Assembly: GCF_023501975.1 (NCBI RefSeq)
Contig: NZ_JAMFLH010000004.1
Coordinates: forward strand, 209,170-273,169
Direction of reading: 5' to 3'
DNA from: Altererythrobacter sp. KTW20L
GTDB lineage: Bacteria; Pseudomonadota; Alphaproteobacteria; Sphingomonadales; Sphingomonadaceae
DNA length: 64,000 nt
In this document: positions 27,211-37,906 of the stretch, piece after piece
Numbering within the stretch: position 1 is the first letter of the stretch
Layout: each line of letters begins with the position of its first letter
Translations under genes and position numbers: made by a program
Notes under the pieces: model-generated
The model's input: only the letters and a program-made list of their open reading frames with translations
Told to the model about the DNA's origin: nothing
Databases searched by the model: none

Positions 27211-28050
27211 TCAGTCGCGCAGCAGCTCGTTGATGCCGGTCTTCGAGCGGGTCTGGGCGTCCACGGTCTTGACGATCACTGCGCAGTAGAGGCTGGGTCC
27301 GGGCGAGCCATCGGGCAGGGGCTTGCCGGGCATCGAGCCGGGCACGACCACGGCATAGGGCGGCACGCGGCCATAGTGGACCTCGCCCGTGGCGCGATCG
27401 ACGATCTTGGTCGAAGCGCCGATGTACACGCCCATGGACAGGACTGCGCCTTCGCAGACCCGCACGCCTTCCACCACTTCGCTGCGCGCGCCGATGAAGC
27501 AGCCGTCCTCGATCACCACAGGACCGGCCTGAAGGGGTTCGAGCACGCCGCCGATGCCGACCCCGCCCGACAGGTGGACGTTTTTGCCGATCTGCGCGCA
27601 GGAGCCGACCGTGGCCCAAGTATCGACCATCGAACCATCGCCGACATTGGCGCCGATGTTGATGAAGCTGGGCATCACCACCACGCCGCGCCCAATGTGC
27701 GAACCACGCCGCACCACCGCGCCGGGCACGATGCGGAAACCCGCCTCGCGAAAGCGGTTCTCGCCCCAGCCGGCAAATTTGCTCGGCACCTTGTCGAATG
27801 CCGGAGCGCCAGCCGATCCGCCATCGACCACCTCGTTATCGTTCAACCGGAATGACAGCAGGACGGCCTTTTTCAACCACTGGTTGACCTGCCAGCCGCC
27901 CGAGCCATCGGGTTCGGCGACCCGCGCCTTGCCACTGTCGAGCAGTTCGAGCGCAGCTTCCACTACCTCGCGCACGTCAGTGCTGGCGGGTGTCACGCTG
28001 TCGCGTGCATCCCACGCCTGTTCGATGGCCTGTTCAAGATCGCCGCTCAT
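27211..28050 (-). CDS. dapD: Tetrahydrodipicolinate N-succinyltransferase DapD
   Basis: A 279-residue enzyme of the succinylase branch of lysine/diaminopimelate synthesis: succinyl-CoA plus tetrahydrodipicolinate to N-succinyl-2-amino-6-ketopimelate. N-terminal helical domain ([20 protein letters not shown]) and left-handed beta-helix hexapeptide repeats ([39 protein letters not shown]) with FRLNDNEVV and [10 protein letters not shown]. Full length for the alpha/gammaproteobacterial type. Confidence 0.97.
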   Translation of the reverse strand: MSGDLEQAIEQAWDARDSVTPASTDVREVVEAALELLDSGKARVAEPDGSGGWQVNQWLKKAVLLSFRLNDNEVVDGGSAGAPAFDKVPSKFAGWGENRFREAGFRIVPGAVVRRGSHIGRGVVVMPSFINIGANVGDGSMVDTWATVGSCAQIGKNVHLSGGVGIGGVLEPLQAGPVVIEDGCFIGARSEVVEGVRVCEGAVLSMGVYIGASTKIVDRATGEVHYGRVPPYAVVVPGSMPGKPLPDGSPGPSLYCAVIVKTVDAQTRSKTGINELLRD

Positions 28051-28174
28051 GGTCTTTATTCCCCGTATTCATGGTCGGTGCAGGCGCTAGCTTGCACGGG
28101 CGGCCCACGCAACCGCGCGAATGGACACGGGCGCGAAAATGCGGCCATGTACGGAACCGGCAAGGAGGCATTGC

Positions 28175-30541
28175 ATGAACATCTCACTTGTCTCCGGACT
28201 TGGGCGCCGCGCCCTGTTGCTGGCAGCTTGCGCAATGCTGGCATCCTGCGGTGGCAGCGGGCCTTCGACAGGTCTGCCGCCGCCGCCGCCCGCCCCAACG
28301 CCTACCCCTGCTCCGACACCTCCTCCAACGCCCACGCCGACACCCACGCCCACACCGACGGCCTTTCCCGAGGCCGCAGTTCCATCCACCTTCAACACAG
28401 CCGAATTCCGCAATTCCGACGGGCCTCGCCAGCACAATGCCCATGCCGCCTGGGCGGCGGGGCATACCGGGGAGGGCGTGACCATTGCGGTAATCGACAC
28501 CGGAATCGACAGCGACAGCCCCGAATTCGCCGGACGGCTGGCGGCGTCCTCGATCGACCTTTATGCCTCGCGCAATGCGCTCGACGGGCCGGATGACCAT
28601 GGCACGCTGGTGGCGATGGTGGCCGGTGCCGCACGCGACAGCACCGGAGTGCTCGGCATGGCCTGGGGCGCCAGCCTGATGGCCATCCGCGCCGACGAGC
28701 CGGGCTCCTGCGCCGCCGAAAGCGCCGGTTCGGCTGAAGACTGCTCATTCCTAGACGACGATATCGCCCGCGGGGTGGACCATGCCGTGGCCAATGGCGC
28801 ACGGGTCATCAACATCTCGCTGGGTGGCGAGGGCGGAGCCAATGCCACTTTGCAGCAGGCCGTGCGCAATGCGGCCGATGCAGGCGTCCTGGTGGTGGTT
28901 GCAGCCGGGAATGACGGGGCGCCCGCGCTCGACGATTTCGGTCGCCAGATGATCGCTGCAGGCAACGGCGCGGTGGTCATGGTTGGCGCGGTCGATGAGC
29001 AATACCGGATGGCCGACTTTTCCAATCGCGCGGGCAATGACGGAGAGTTCTACCTCGCCGCGCGGGGCGAAGCGATCTGTTGCGTCTATGAGGATGGCGA
29101 GCTTTTCGTTGATGACGAGGGCTTTGCCTTTGTCGTTTCCGGCACCAGCTTTGCCGCACCCCAAGTGGCGGGCGCTGCGGCGCTGCTGGCACAGGCCTTT
29201 CCCAACCTTACCGGACGGCAGCTCGCTGATATCCTGCTGCGCAGCGCCTTCGATGCCGGGGCCAGCGGCACCGATAACGTGTTTGGGCGGGGAGTGCTGG
29301 ATGTAAATGCGGCCCTCCAGCCCATCGGCGCGACATCGCTGGCGGGTGGCACCGGGGCTTTTTCGCTGAGCGAGGCGAGCGGCACCCTGTCGCCTGCCAT
29401 GGGCGATGCCCTGGCCGGCAACGGCCTGACCACAGTGATCCTCGATGAATATGCCCGCGCTTTCGATGCCACGCTGGCGGGATCGTTCCGCAGCGCCAAT
29501 CAGCGCAGTCTGCTGCATGGCGCGCTGGCGGGGCAGCACAGGCAGATGGGCGGCAGCAACGGACAGGCGTCGGTCGCCTTCACCGTGGATGGCAGCGGGC
29601 GGCCCGAAGCCCTGCGGCTGACCTCGGGTGAGGCGGAGAAGGCGCGGGTGCTGGCCGCGCGGGTTACCATGCAGCTTTCGCCGCAGGTGCAGTTCGGCTT
29701 TGCCTATGCGCAAGGGGCGGACGGGCTGGTGGCGCAGTTGCAGGGGCAGGATCGGCCCGCCTTCATGATCGCCGGGTCATCGGCAGGGGATACCGGGCTG
29801 GTAGAGCGCAGCGATGCCGCCTTTGCCCTGCGCCATCGGCTGGGCGCCTGGGGACTGACGGTCAGTGCGGCCAGTGGTGAGGCCTGGTCGGCAGCCGCCG
29901 ACCGCAGCCTTGCAGCCCTGCGCGGGCAAGTACGGCGCGAGGGCGTGACTACCGCCGAGCTGGCGCTGGACCGAAGCTTTGGTGATTTCCAGACCGCGCT
30001 GGGCGTGAGCTGGTTGGGCGAGGAGGCGAGCCTGCTGGGCGCTTTCTTCCAGCCCGGACTGGGACTGGCGGGGGCCGACAGCCTGTTCGTCGATGCCTCG
30101 GCCCGATGGGCTCCGGACCCGCGCTGGCGGTTCCGCTTGAGTTACCGGCAGGGGCACACGGTTGCCCGGCAAAGCACAATCGTGGCGGCCGGATCCAGCC
30201 TGTCCTCGCGCGCATTTGCCTTCGATGTCGAGCGTCGCGGGATTTTTCATGGTCACGATGCGCTCGCCCTGCGGGTGTCCCAGCCCTTGCGGGTGGAGGG
30301 CGGATCGCTCGGCCTGTCGCTGCCTACGGGATGGGATTACGCCACCCTCAGCGCTTCGCGCGGGCTGCAATGGCTGTCTCTGGCGCCTTCGGGGCGGGAA
30401 CTCGATGCGGAACTGGCGTGGCGCGGGGCCCTGTGGGGCGGACAGGCGGCGACAAGCGCTTACTGGCGGCGGGATCCTGGCCATATTGCGGACATGCCCG
30501 ACGACAAGGGCCTGGCCCTGCGCTGGAGCCGCAGCTTCTAG
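28175..30541 (+). CDS. Subtilisin-like serine protease, lipoprotein with barrel-like C terminus
   Basis: A 788-residue protein. Lipobox AMLASC follows the signal peptide; a Pro-rich (PT)n linker runs to about residue 65. The S8 protease domain has the triad VIDTGID (Asp), DDHGTLVAMVAG (His) and VSGTSFAAPQVAGAAALLAQ (Ser), with VVVAAGNDG (oxyanion Asn). After about residue 420 comes a beta-rich region resembling an autotransporter barrel (QVQFGFAYAQGADG, RFRLSYRQGHTV) and a terminal LALRWSRSF ending in Phe. ATG at 28175 after CAAGGAGG. Both lipidation signal and barrel-like end are present. Confidence 0.88.
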   Translation: MNISLVSGLGRRALLLAACAMLASCGGSGPSTGLPPPPPAPTPTPAPTPPPTPTPTPTPTPTAFPEAAVPSTFNTAEFRNSDGPRQHNAHAAWAAGHTGEGVTIAVIDTGIDSDSPEFAGRLAASSIDLYASRNALDGPDDHGTLVAMVAGAARDSTGVLGMAWGASLMAIRADEPGSCAAESAGSAEDCSFLDDDIARGVDHAVANGARVINISLGGEGGANATLQQAVRNAADAGVLVVVAAGNDGAPALDDFGRQMIAAGNGAVVMVGAVDEQYRMADFSNRAGNDGEFYLAARGEAICCVYEDGELFVDDEGFAFVVSGTSFAAPQVAGAAALLAQAFPNLTGRQLADILLRSAFDAGASGTDNVFGRGVLDVNAALQPIGATSLAGGTGAFSLSEASGTLSPAMGDALAGNGLTTVILDEYARAFDATLAGSFRSANQRSLLHGALAGQHRQMGGSNGQASVAFTVDGSGRPEALRLTSGEAEKARVLAARVTMQLSPQVQFGFAYAQGADGLVAQLQGQDRPAFMIAGSSAGDTGLVERSDAAFALRHRLGAWGLTVSAASGEAWSAAADRSLAALRGQVRREGVTTAELALDRSFGDFQTALGVSWLGEEASLLGAFFQPGLGLAGADSLFVDASARWAPDPRWRFRLSYRQGHTVARQSTIVAAGSSLSSRAFAFDVERRGIFHGHDALALRVSQPLRVEGGSLGLSLPTGWDYATLSASRGLQWLSLAPSGRELDAELAWRGALWGGQAATSAYWRRDPGHIADMPDDKGLALRWSRSF

Positions 30542-30551
30542 GCCATCAGGC

Positions 30552-31187
30552 CTAGACCATCAGGTGGCGCACGAAATCGACGAGGCCGGTCTGGCGCGCG
30601 CGCTTCATCCGTTCGGCTTCCAGGATCGTGCGGACCTTGGTGAAGCAATCTTCGATATTGTCGTTGACCACGACATAGTCATAGCCGTCCCAGTGGCTGA
30701 TCTCGTCCTTGGCGCGGGCCATGCGCCCGGCGACGACTTCGGCGCTGTCGGTTCCGCGCGAGCTCAGCCGGTGTTCCAGCTCGGCCAAGCTGGGCGGCAA
30801 AAGGAACACGCGGACCACGTCTGTCTCGGCCCGCTGGTAGAGTTGCTGGGTGCCCTGCCAGTCGATATCGAACAGGAAATCGCGGCCTTCCTTCAGGCCA
30901 GCCTTGATCTGTGCCTTGGGCGTTCCGTAACAATTGCCGAACACCCGCGCCCATTCAAGGAACTCGCCATCTTCCACCATGCGGTCGAATTCGGCCTGGT
31001 CGGTGAAGATGTAGTCCTTGCCCGCCACTTCTCCCGGCCGCATCGGTCGCGTGGTGACCGAGACCGACATGCCGATGCCCGGCACTTGCTCCAAGAGCTT
31101 GCGGGCAATCGTGGTCTTGCCCGCGCCTGATGGCGACGATAGGATGAACATCAGCCCGCGGCGGGGGAGGTGGGCGGAATCGGCCAT
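30552..31187 (-). CDS. gmk: Guanylate kinase
   Basis: A 211-residue kinase phosphorylating GMP to GDP. P-loop SSPSGAGKTT, GMP-binding SVSVTTRPMRPGEVAGKDYI, and FDIDWQGTQQL. ATG at 31187 gives the usual length; a start nine codons upstream is possible. It heads a leftward cluster only 11 bases from the convergent subtilase gene. Confidence 0.97.
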   Translation of the reverse strand: MADSAHLPRRGLMFILSSPSGAGKTTIARKLLEQVPGIGMSVSVTTRPMRPGEVAGKDYIFTDQAEFDRMVEDGEFLEWARVFGNCYGTPKAQIKAGLKEGRDFLFDIDWQGTQQLYQRAETDVVRVFLLPPSLAELEHRLSSRGTDSAEVVAGRMARAKDEISHWDGYDYVVVNDNIEDCFTKVRTILEAERMKRARQTGLVDFVRHLMV

Positions 31188-31234
31188 GCCCGCTCCTGCA
31201 CAGCAGCGGGCCATTTTTCAAGTGCGGCGCAAGA

Positions 31235-31621
31235 TCAATCCTCGGACATCTCGAGCAGTTCGGCATCGCCTTCGCGCGTGGCCTGGTGGCGTGACTTGCC
31301 GCGTTCGTACAGCAGCTTGGCGGCAATTCCCGTGCCCACCAGCATGGCACCGGGTATCGAGTTCGTTGCCAGCCGGGCCACTGCGACCGAGACCAGCGTC
31401 CGGCCAAGCGAGCGGTTGTGCACGATCTCGCGCGCCGTGTCCTTGCCATAGCGCTGCTTGAGAAAGCCACGCTGGACAACGCGCCGCAGCAGGTAGGAAC
31501 CTGTCCGCATAACGATATCGGCCAGCAGCAGGTTGGTGGCAGGATTGTCGGTAACCCCGGGGACTTCGGCTGCGGGTCGGCTCACGCCTTTCCCTGTATT
31601 CTTGCCTGTGCGTCGCGCCAT
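31235..31621 (-). CDS. Conserved basic protein of unknown function
   Basis: A 128-residue protein with a basic N terminus (MARRTGKNTGKGVSRPAAEV) and a moderately hydrophobic central part (LVSVAVARLATNSIPGAMLV). It may associate with the membrane. I recall homologues only as uncharacterised sphingomonad proteins. It lies between gmk and sspB on the same strand. Confidence 0.7.
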   Translation of the reverse strand: MARRTGKNTGKGVSRPAAEVPGVTDNPATNLLLADIVMRTGSYLLRRVVQRGFLKQRYGKDTAREIVHNRSLGRTLVSVAVARLATNSIPGAMLVGTGIAAKLLYERGKSRHQATREGDAELLEMSED

Positions 31622-31638
31622 CGGTTGGGTCCCTTGAA

Positions 31639-32145
31639 CTACTTCTTCCTTCCGAAATCCACGGAAACGACATTCGATCCATCATCCGCCTTTACAACCG
31701 GACCGCCATCGCCGCCGCCATTGGGGCCGTCGTTTTCCGGATCATCGTGGTCGGTCGGTTCGACATCGGTCGTGGCGGCCTGGAACTGCAGACCGAAGTC
31801 GACCGCCGGATCGACGAAGGCAGTGATCGCGGCAAAGGGAATGATCAGCTCCGCCGGACGCTGGTTGAATGACAGGCCGACCGAAAAGCCGGTATCGCCT
31901 ACCTTCAGGCCCCAGAACTTGTTCTGCAGAACGATCGTCATCTCGTCGGGGAAACGCTCGCGCAGGTCGGTGCGCAGTTGCACACCCGGCGCAGTCGTCT
32001 TGAAGGTGATGTAGAAGTGGTGCGCGCCGGGCAGCATGCCGCCCGAAGCTTCCACTTCGCCCAGCACGCGACCGACCACGGCACGCAGGGCTTCCTGCAC
32101 GATCTCGTCGTAAGGGATCAGGCTGTCGAGATTATCCTGGCTCAT
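31639..32145 (-). CDS. sspB: SspB-like ClpXP adaptor
   Basis: A 168-residue alphaproteobacterial SspB: IPYDEIVQEALRAVVGRVLG, HHFYITFKTTAPGVQL, LRERFPDEMTIVLQNKFWGL, FSVGLSFNQRPAELIIPFAA form the ssrA-tag-binding domain. A flexible acidic linker leads to the C-terminal ClpX-binding tail VVSVDFGRKK. It delivers tagged substrates to ClpXP. ATG at 32145 matches the family start. Confidence 0.92.
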   Translation of the reverse strand: MSQDNLDSLIPYDEIVQEALRAVVGRVLGEVEASGGMLPGAHHFYITFKTTAPGVQLRTDLRERFPDEMTIVLQNKFWGLKVGDTGFSVGLSFNQRPAELIIPFAAITAFVDPAVDFGLQFQAATTDVEPTDHDDPENDGPNGGGDGGPVVKADDGSNVVSVDFGRKK

Positions 32146-32251
32146 ATCGCAAGCTAGGTGACTATCGCGGGGCCGTTGGTCAAGGCGCAAAGCGACGGTC
32201 ATCCACTGCGAGTCTCTTGCATGGGCGGCGCCGCGTCTTATAGGCAGGGCC

Positions 32252-32845
32252 ATGAGAACCGGCAGGACAGAGCGCAAGACAGCCGAAACCGATATCCTTG
32301 TCGAAGTGAACCTCGACGGGACGGGCACCTATGACGTGTCCACCGGGATCGGCTTCCTGGATCACATGATCGAGCAATTCAGCCGACACTCGCTGATCGA
32401 CGTGACGCTGAAAGTGCGGGGCGACCTGCATGTGGACCAGCACCACACCACCGAAGACAGCGGCATCGCGCTCGGCCAGGCCTTGGCGCAGGCGATCGGC
32501 GACAAGGCCGGGATCGGCCGCTATGGCGAGGCGCATTCGCCGATGGACGAGACGCTGGCCCGCGTGGTGCTGGACATCTCGGGCCGCCCATACCTCGTAT
32601 GGAAGTGCCGCTTCACCCAGGAAAAGCTGGGCGAGTGGGACACCGAACTGATCGAGCACTGGTTCCATTCGGTGGCCCAGGCTGCGGGCCTGACGCTGCA
32701 CTGCCAGCTGCTCTACGGCCAGAACAACCACCACATCTGCGAAGCCATGTACAAGGGACTTGCCCGCGCCATGCGCCAGGCGGTGGAACTGGACGCGCGC
32801 AAGGGCGGGGCCGTGCCCAGTACCAAGGGGCAGCTTGGTGGCTGA
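32252..32845 (+). CDS. hisB: Imidazoleglycerol-phosphate dehydratase
   Basis: A 197-residue monofunctional HisB, step 6 of histidine synthesis. Mn-binding repeats [12 protein letters not shown] and [17 protein letters not shown], plus [15 protein letters not shown]. First gene of hisB-hisH-hisA-x-hisF-y-hisE. Confidence 0.98.
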   Translation: MRTGRTERKTAETDILVEVNLDGTGTYDVSTGIGFLDHMIEQFSRHSLIDVTLKVRGDLHVDQHHTTEDSGIALGQALAQAIGDKAGIGRYGEAHSPMDETLARVVLDISGRPYLVWKCRFTQEKLGEWDTELIEHWFHSVAQAAGLTLHCQLLYGQNNHHICEAMYKGLARAMRQAVELDARKGGAVPSTKGQLGG

Positions 32846-33470
32846 AGCGATCGCTTTGATCGACTACGGCGCGGGCAATCTTCACTCGGTTCACAATGCG
32901 CTGATGGCGGCAGGTGCGGAGCGGATTGCCGTGACCGCCGATCCCGAGCTGGTACTCGGCGCCCACCGGATCGTGCTGCCGGGGGTCGGCGCCTTCGGGG
33001 CCTGCGCGGCGGGGCTGTTCGGCATTCCAGGCATGGCCGAGGCGCTGGAGCAGCGGGTGATGCGCGATGGCGTGCCGTTCCTCGGCATCTGCGTGGGCAT
33101 GCAACTGATGGCCACCCGCGGGCTGGAGCATGGCGAGACTGCCGGCCTTGGCTGGATCGCGGGCGATGTGAAGCTGGTCGAGCGGACCGATCCCGCCATC
33201 AAGATCCCCCACATGGGCTGGAACGATGTTGCTCCCACTCCGCACCACGATGGTGCCGAATTGATCGAGCCGGGTGAGGCCTATTTCCTCCACTCCTACC
33301 ACTTCGCTGCCGAAAATGGCCGCGACATTGCCGCGATGACCGATCACGGCGGCGGGCTGGTGGCGGCAGTGGCGCGCGACAACCTGCTGGGCGTGCAGTT
33401 CCACCCGGAAAAGAGCCAGAAGTATGGCCTGGATCTGCTCGCCCGCTTCCTTGAGTGGAACCCCCAATGA
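32838..33470 (+). CDS. hisH: Imidazole glycerol phosphate synthase, glutaminase subunit
   Basis: A 210-residue class I glutaminase: [39 protein letters not shown] (nucleophile Cys), [10 protein letters not shown] (catalytic His/Glu). It feeds ammonia to HisF. GTG start at 32838 overlaps the hisB stop, and its TGA overlaps the hisA ATG. Confidence 0.98.
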   Translation: MAEAIALIDYGAGNLHSVHNALMAAGAERIAVTADPELVLGAHRIVLPGVGAFGACAAGLFGIPGMAEALEQRVMRDGVPFLGICVGMQLMATRGLEHGETAGLGWIAGDVKLVERTDPAIKIPHMGWNDVAPTPHHDGAELIEPGEAYFLHSYHFAAENGRDIAAMTDHGGGLVAAVARDNLLGVQFHPEKSQKYGLDLLARFLEWNPQ

Positions 33471-34195
33471 TCGTTTTTCCCGCTATTGACCTGAAGGCCG
33501 GGCAGGTCGTGCGCCTGTCCGAAGGCGATATGGACCGCGCCACTGTCTATGGCGACAATCCCGCAGCCCAGGCGTTGCTGTTTGCCGAGGCCGGCGCGCA
33601 GCACCTCCACGTGGTCGATCTCGACGGCAGCTTTGCCGGTCGGGCCGAGAACCGCGAGGCGGTGGAAGCCATTGTCGCCGCATTCCCCGGCTATGTGCAG
33701 CTTGGCGGCGGCATCCGCACGCGCGCGGCGGTGGAAGGCTGGTTCGAGCTGGGCGTCGCGCGTGTGGTGATGGGCAGCGCCGCGCTGAAGGACCCCGAAT
33801 TCGTCAAGGACATGGCGAAGGAATTCCCCGGCGGCATCGTCGTGGCAGTGGATGCCAGGGACGGCATGGTCGCGACCGAGGGCTGGGCCGAGGTATCCGA
33901 TGTCGAAGTGGTCGATCTCGCCCGCCGGTTCGAGGATGCGGGCGTTGCCAGCCTGCTGTTCACCGACATCGGCCGCGACGGCCTGTTGAAGGGCGTGAAT
34001 ATCGAGGCGACCGTGGACCTGGCGCGCCGGGTGGACATTCCGGTGATCGCCAGCGGCGGCGTGAAGGGGCTGGACGATATCCGCATGCTGGCGCTGCACG
34101 CGGTGGACGGGATCGAAGGTGTAATCACGGGCCGCGCGATCTACGAAGGCAAGCTGGACCTGGCGACGGCGATTGCCATAGCCGGGCGCGGGTAG
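33467..34195 (+). CDS. hisA: ProFAR isomerase
   Basis: A 242-residue (beta/alpha)8 isomerase converting ProFAR to [62 protein letters not shown] and [13 protein letters not shown] are diagnostic. ATG overlaps the hisH stop (ATGA). Confidence 0.98.
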   Translation: MIVFPAIDLKAGQVVRLSEGDMDRATVYGDNPAAQALLFAEAGAQHLHVVDLDGSFAGRAENREAVEAIVAAFPGYVQLGGGIRTRAAVEGWFELGVARVVMGSAALKDPEFVKDMAKEFPGGIVVAVDARDGMVATEGWAEVSDVEVVDLARRFEDAGVASLLFTDIGRDGLLKGVNIEATVDLARRVDIPVIASGGVKGLDDIRMLALHAVDGIEGVITGRAIYEGKLDLATAIAIAGRG

Positions 34196-34204
34196 GGGAC
34201 GGTC

Positions 34205-34438
34205 ATGAGCGAAATCATCGCCGCGCTGATCGCGGGAATGGCCTGCCTCTATTCGCTGGCCTATGTCGGGCAGGCGCTGAGAAGCGGGGCGGCGCACTTT
34301 TCCGGACGGCAGGTGATGCGCACCGGCAAACCTGCGGCATATTGGGGGCTGGTGGCATTCTTTGCCCTGGTCGTGGTGCTTTCGGCCATCGTCTTCTACA
34401 ATCTCATGGGCAACATCGGCGGGAACTCGACAAGATGA
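34205..34438 (+). CDS. Two-helix membrane protein inside the his operon
   Basis: A 77-residue protein with two likely transmembrane helices (about 2-22 and 45-66, [20 protein letters not shown]). Nine bases after hisA; its TGA overlaps the hisF ATG (ATGA), so it is read as part of the operon. No family recognised and no known link to histidine synthesis. Confidence 0.75.
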   Translation: MSEIIAALIAGMACLYSLAYVGQALRSGAAHFSGRQVMRTGKPAAYWGLVAFFALVVVLSAIVFYNLMGNIGGNSTR

Positions 34439-35193
34439 CCGTCCGCATCCGCGTCATACCCTGCTTGGACGTGCGCGACGGGCGCGTGGTCAAGGGCGTG
34501 AATTTCGTCGACCTGAAGGACGCCGGTGATCCGGTGGAGCAGGCGCAAGCCTATGACGCGGCTGGGGCGGACGAATTGTGCTTCCTCGACATTTCCGCCA
34601 GCCATGAAGGGCGCGGCACCCTGCTCGATATCGTGCGGCGCACGGCGGAAGTGTGCTTCATGCCGCTGACCGTTGGAGGCGGGGTCCGCACGGTGGAGGA
34701 TGCCCGCGCACTGCTGCTGGCTGGTGCAGACAAGGTGGCGGTCAATTCCGCTGCGGTCAGCCGCCCCGAAGTGGTGGACGACATCGCGCAGAAAATGGGC
34801 AGCCAGTGCGTGGTCGCCAGCGTGGATGCGCGCTGGGTGCATGACCACTGGGAAATCTTCACCCATGGCGGCCGCCGCGAAACCGGGATCGATGCGGTGG
34901 AACACGCCATCCGTCTCGCCGAACTGGGTGCGGGCGAACTGCTCGTCACCTCTATGGACGGAGATGGCACGCAGAAGGGCTATGACCTGAAGCTCACCCG
35001 CACCATTGCCGATGCCGTCAGCGTGCCGGTGGTGGCGAGCGGCGGGGTGGGCAACCTGCAACACCTGGTCGACGGCGTGACCGAGGGCCATGCCAGCGCG
35101 GTGCTGGCCGCCAGCATTTTCCACTTCGGCACCCACACCATCGCCGAGGCCCATGCCGCCCTGCGCGCTGCCGGACTTCCTGCACGATCCTGA
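34435..35193 (+). CDS. hisF: Imidazole glycerol phosphate synthase, cyclase subunit
   Basis: A 252-residue (beta/alpha)8 cyclase: [20 protein letters not shown] (catalytic Asp), [51 protein letters not shown] (second catalytic Asp), [16 protein letters not shown]. Pairs with HisH. Confidence 0.98.
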   Translation: MTVRIRVIPCLDVRDGRVVKGVNFVDLKDAGDPVEQAQAYDAAGADELCFLDISASHEGRGTLLDIVRRTAEVCFMPLTVGGGVRTVEDARALLLAGADKVAVNSAAVSRPEVVDDIAQKMGSQCVVASVDARWVHDHWEIFTHGGRRETGIDAVEHAIRLAELGAGELLVTSMDGDGTQKGYDLKLTRTIADAVSVPVVASGGVGNLQHLVDGVTEGHASAVLAASIFHFGTHTIAEAHAALRAAGLPARS

Positions 35194-35289
35194 TCGCCCT
35201 CTTAGGGATATTTATCCAAGCAGTCCCACGACGGGACGTTAAGACTTGGCCGATTGCGGGAATCGCCGCGCGATGGCCAAGCACAATGC

Positions 35290-35475
35290 ATGATCGCCCG
35301 CATCCTTTTGATCCTCTCGCTCAGCCTGGTGTTGTTCGCGGCGCCGGCCAGCGCCGCCTCCGCGAGCGCGCAGGTGCCCGAGGGTAACAGCCTGACGCTG
35401 TTCGCGCTGGGCCTGGCGGGCCTGTTCCTTGGTCGCCGCTTTTCCATGCGCAAGAAGGACGATCCGCAGGATTGA
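35290..35475 (+). CDS. Small PEP-CTERM-like exported protein
   Basis: A 61-residue protein: signal peptide (MIARILLILSLSLVLFAAP ASA), a very short mature part, then VPEGNSLTLFALGLAGLFLG and RRFSMRKK. This is the V-P-E / hydrophobic helix / basic cluster of PEP-CTERM sorting tails recognised by exosortase, though the third motif residue is Gly after PE. Almost no mature domain remains. It lies between hisF and hisE. Confidence 0.65.
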   Translation: MIARILLILSLSLVLFAAPASAASASAQVPEGNSLTLFALGLAGLFLGRRFSMRKKDDPQD

Positions 35476-35515
35476 GCCGCTTGACCTTGCGGCGCGGGGG
35501 AAGCATCCCCTGCCG

Positions 35516-35833
35516 ATGGATATTCTCGACCAGCTGGAACAGGTGATCGCCGAACGGCGCACCGCAAGTCCCGACGAAAGCTACGTGGCCAAGCTCCACG
35601 CCCGCGGCTTGCCGCTCATCGCTCGCAAGCTGGGCGAGGAAGGGGTGGAGGCTGCTGTCGCCCTGCTCTCAGGCAGTGATGAGGAGCTGGTGGGCGAGGC
35701 AGCGGACATCGTGTTCCACCTGCTCGTCGCCCTCAACGCCCGCGGCCTGGGCTTGGCCGATGTCCGCGCCGAACTGGCGCGGCGCGAAGGGGTTTCGGGG
35801 CTGGACGAGAAAGCGGCGAGGGGGGCAGGCTGA
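35516..35833 (+). CDS. hisE: Phosphoribosyl-ATP pyrophosphatase
   Basis: A 105-residue alpha-helical MazG-like NTP pyrophosphatase, step 2 of histidine synthesis: ERRTASPDESYVAKLHARGL, RKLGEEGVEAAVAL, LVGEAADIVFHLLVALNARG. ATG at 35516 gives the family start. Its TGA overlaps the following ATG (TGATG). Confidence 0.96.
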   Translation: MDILDQLEQVIAERRTASPDESYVAKLHARGLPLIARKLGEEGVEAAVALLSGSDEELVGEAADIVFHLLVALNARGLGLADVRAELARREGVSGLDEKAARGAG

Positions 35834-36210
35834 TGGCCGTGGACGCAACCTTGCCCTACGATCCCGGCAACATCTTTGCCAAGATCCTGCGCGGCGAGAT
35901 CCCGTGCAACAGGGTATACGAGGATGAGCATGCGCTCGCCTTCCACGATATCGCCCCGCAGGCGCCGGTCCATGTGCTGGTGATCCCCAAGGGCCAATGG
36001 GTAAGCTGGGATGACTTCTCGGCGGGCGCGAGCGAGGCCGAGATTGCCGGGTTCGTGCGCGCTGTTGGCACGGTGGCGCGCCAGCTCGGACTGGTGGAGC
36101 CGGGCTATCGGCTGCTGGCCAATGTGGGGGCCAGTGGCGGGCAGGAAGTGCCGCATCTCCATGTCCACCTGTTCGGTGGAAAGCCGCTTGGCCGGATGAT
36201 CGCCGGATAG
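35833..36210 (+). CDS. HIT family nucleotide hydrolase
   Basis: A 125-residue HINT-like protein: IFAKILRGEIPCNRVYEDEH, HVLVIPKGQWVSWDDFS and the catalytic triad PHLHVHLFGG. Hydrolyses phosphoramidates of purine nucleotides. Translationally coupled to hisE, a frequent arrangement in Alphaproteobacteria. Confidence 0.95.
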   Translation: MAVDATLPYDPGNIFAKILRGEIPCNRVYEDEHALAFHDIAPQAPVHVLVIPKGQWVSWDDFSAGASEAEIAGFVRAVGTVARQLGLVEPGYRLLANVGASGGQEVPHLHVHLFGGKPLGRMIAG

Positions 36211-36261
36211 GCCGATTGGGGCTTGTCGCACGACTCGTCCCACGTGTAAGGCGGTTCGTCT

Positions 36262-36726
36262 ATGAAAAGCGTGCCAGAACCTGCTTCGGGACTGTTTGAT
36301 GGTGCGCGCCACCTCTTCCCGCTGCGCGTCTATTACGAGGATACGGACCTCTCCGGCCTAGTCTATCACGCCAACTACCTCAGGTTCTGCGAACGCGCCC
36401 GGTCGGACATGTTGCGGGTGCTGGGAATAGACCAGCGGGCCGCGCACGAGGACGGCGCAGGAAACTATGCCGTGGCCGAAGCGAACATGCGCTTTTTCGC
36501 GCCCGCGCGGCTCGATGATTCACTTGTCGTTCAAACAGACCTTGCTGAATTGCGGGCCGCCAGCGTCCGGCTGGTGCAGCGTGTGGTCCGAGGGGAGGAA
36601 CTGCTGGTGGAACTTGCCATCCGTGTGGGCTTTATAGCCCCTAGCGGTCGTCCGCGCCGCCAGCCCGACGCATGGCGCGCCGCGTTCGACCAGTTCTATC
36701 GGCCCAATTCCGCTTCATCCCAGTGA
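36262..36726 (+). CDS. ybgC: Acyl-CoA thioesterase YbgC, Tol-Pal associated
   Basis: A 154-residue hot-dog thioesterase: RVYYEDTDLSGLVYHANYLR FCERARSDML (split here) carries the 4-hydroxybenzoyl-CoA-type active-site Asp. First gene of the Tol-Pal cluster; 10 bases precede tolQ. Thought to act on lipid metabolism at the envelope. Confidence 0.95.
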   Translation: MKSVPEPASGLFDGARHLFPLRVYYEDTDLSGLVYHANYLRFCERARSDMLRVLGIDQRAAHEDGAGNYAVAEANMRFFAPARLDDSLVVQTDLAELRAASVRLVQRVVRGEELLVELAIRVGFIAPSGRPRRQPDAWRAAFDQFYRPNSASSQ

Positions 36727-36736
36727 AAGAAACTGC

Positions 36737-37440
<704 letters not shown>

Positions 37441-37441
<1 letters not shown>

Positions 37442-37893
37442 TGGCGATGGGCCTCAACTCGTCCGGTCGTAAGCGCGGGCGCTCCAGTCGCCGCGCGCCG
37501 ATGGCCGAGATCAACGTCACGCCCTTTGTGGACGTGATGCTGGTGCTGCTCATCATCTTCATGATCACCGCCCCGATGCTGGCCAGCGGGGTGCCGGTGG
37601 ACCTGCCCGAAAGCCGCGCCAATCCGATGGAGCAGGACGTGGACCAGGTGACCGTGTCGATCGACGAGTCCGGCTTCATCTATGTTGACGAGACGCTGAT
37701 CGAGGCGGGCGAATTTCCTGTCGCGCTCGAACAACTGGCCTCGACGCGCTCAACGGCGGAGATGCCGGTGGTGACCCTGCGGGCCGATCGCGGCCTCGAT
37801 TATGGCCGGGTGATGGCGGTGATGGGCGAGCTCAACCGTTCCGGTTTCAACCAGGTCACGCTGGTCACCAGCGGTTCATCCGAAGCGCCATAG
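37441..37893 (+). CDS. tolR: Tol-Pal motor protein TolR
   Basis: A 150-residue ExbD/TolR protein: one N-terminal transmembrane helix with the proton-carrying Asp in [20 protein letters not shown], then a periplasmic domain ([20 protein letters not shown]). Confidence 0.97.
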
Positions 37894-37906
37894 CCCCAGG
37901 GAGAGC

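Noticed and set aside
28153..28180. EcfG promoter (GGAAC) before the subtilase gene
   Set aside because: GGAAC lies almost on the ribosome-binding site and has no -10 partner before the start codon.
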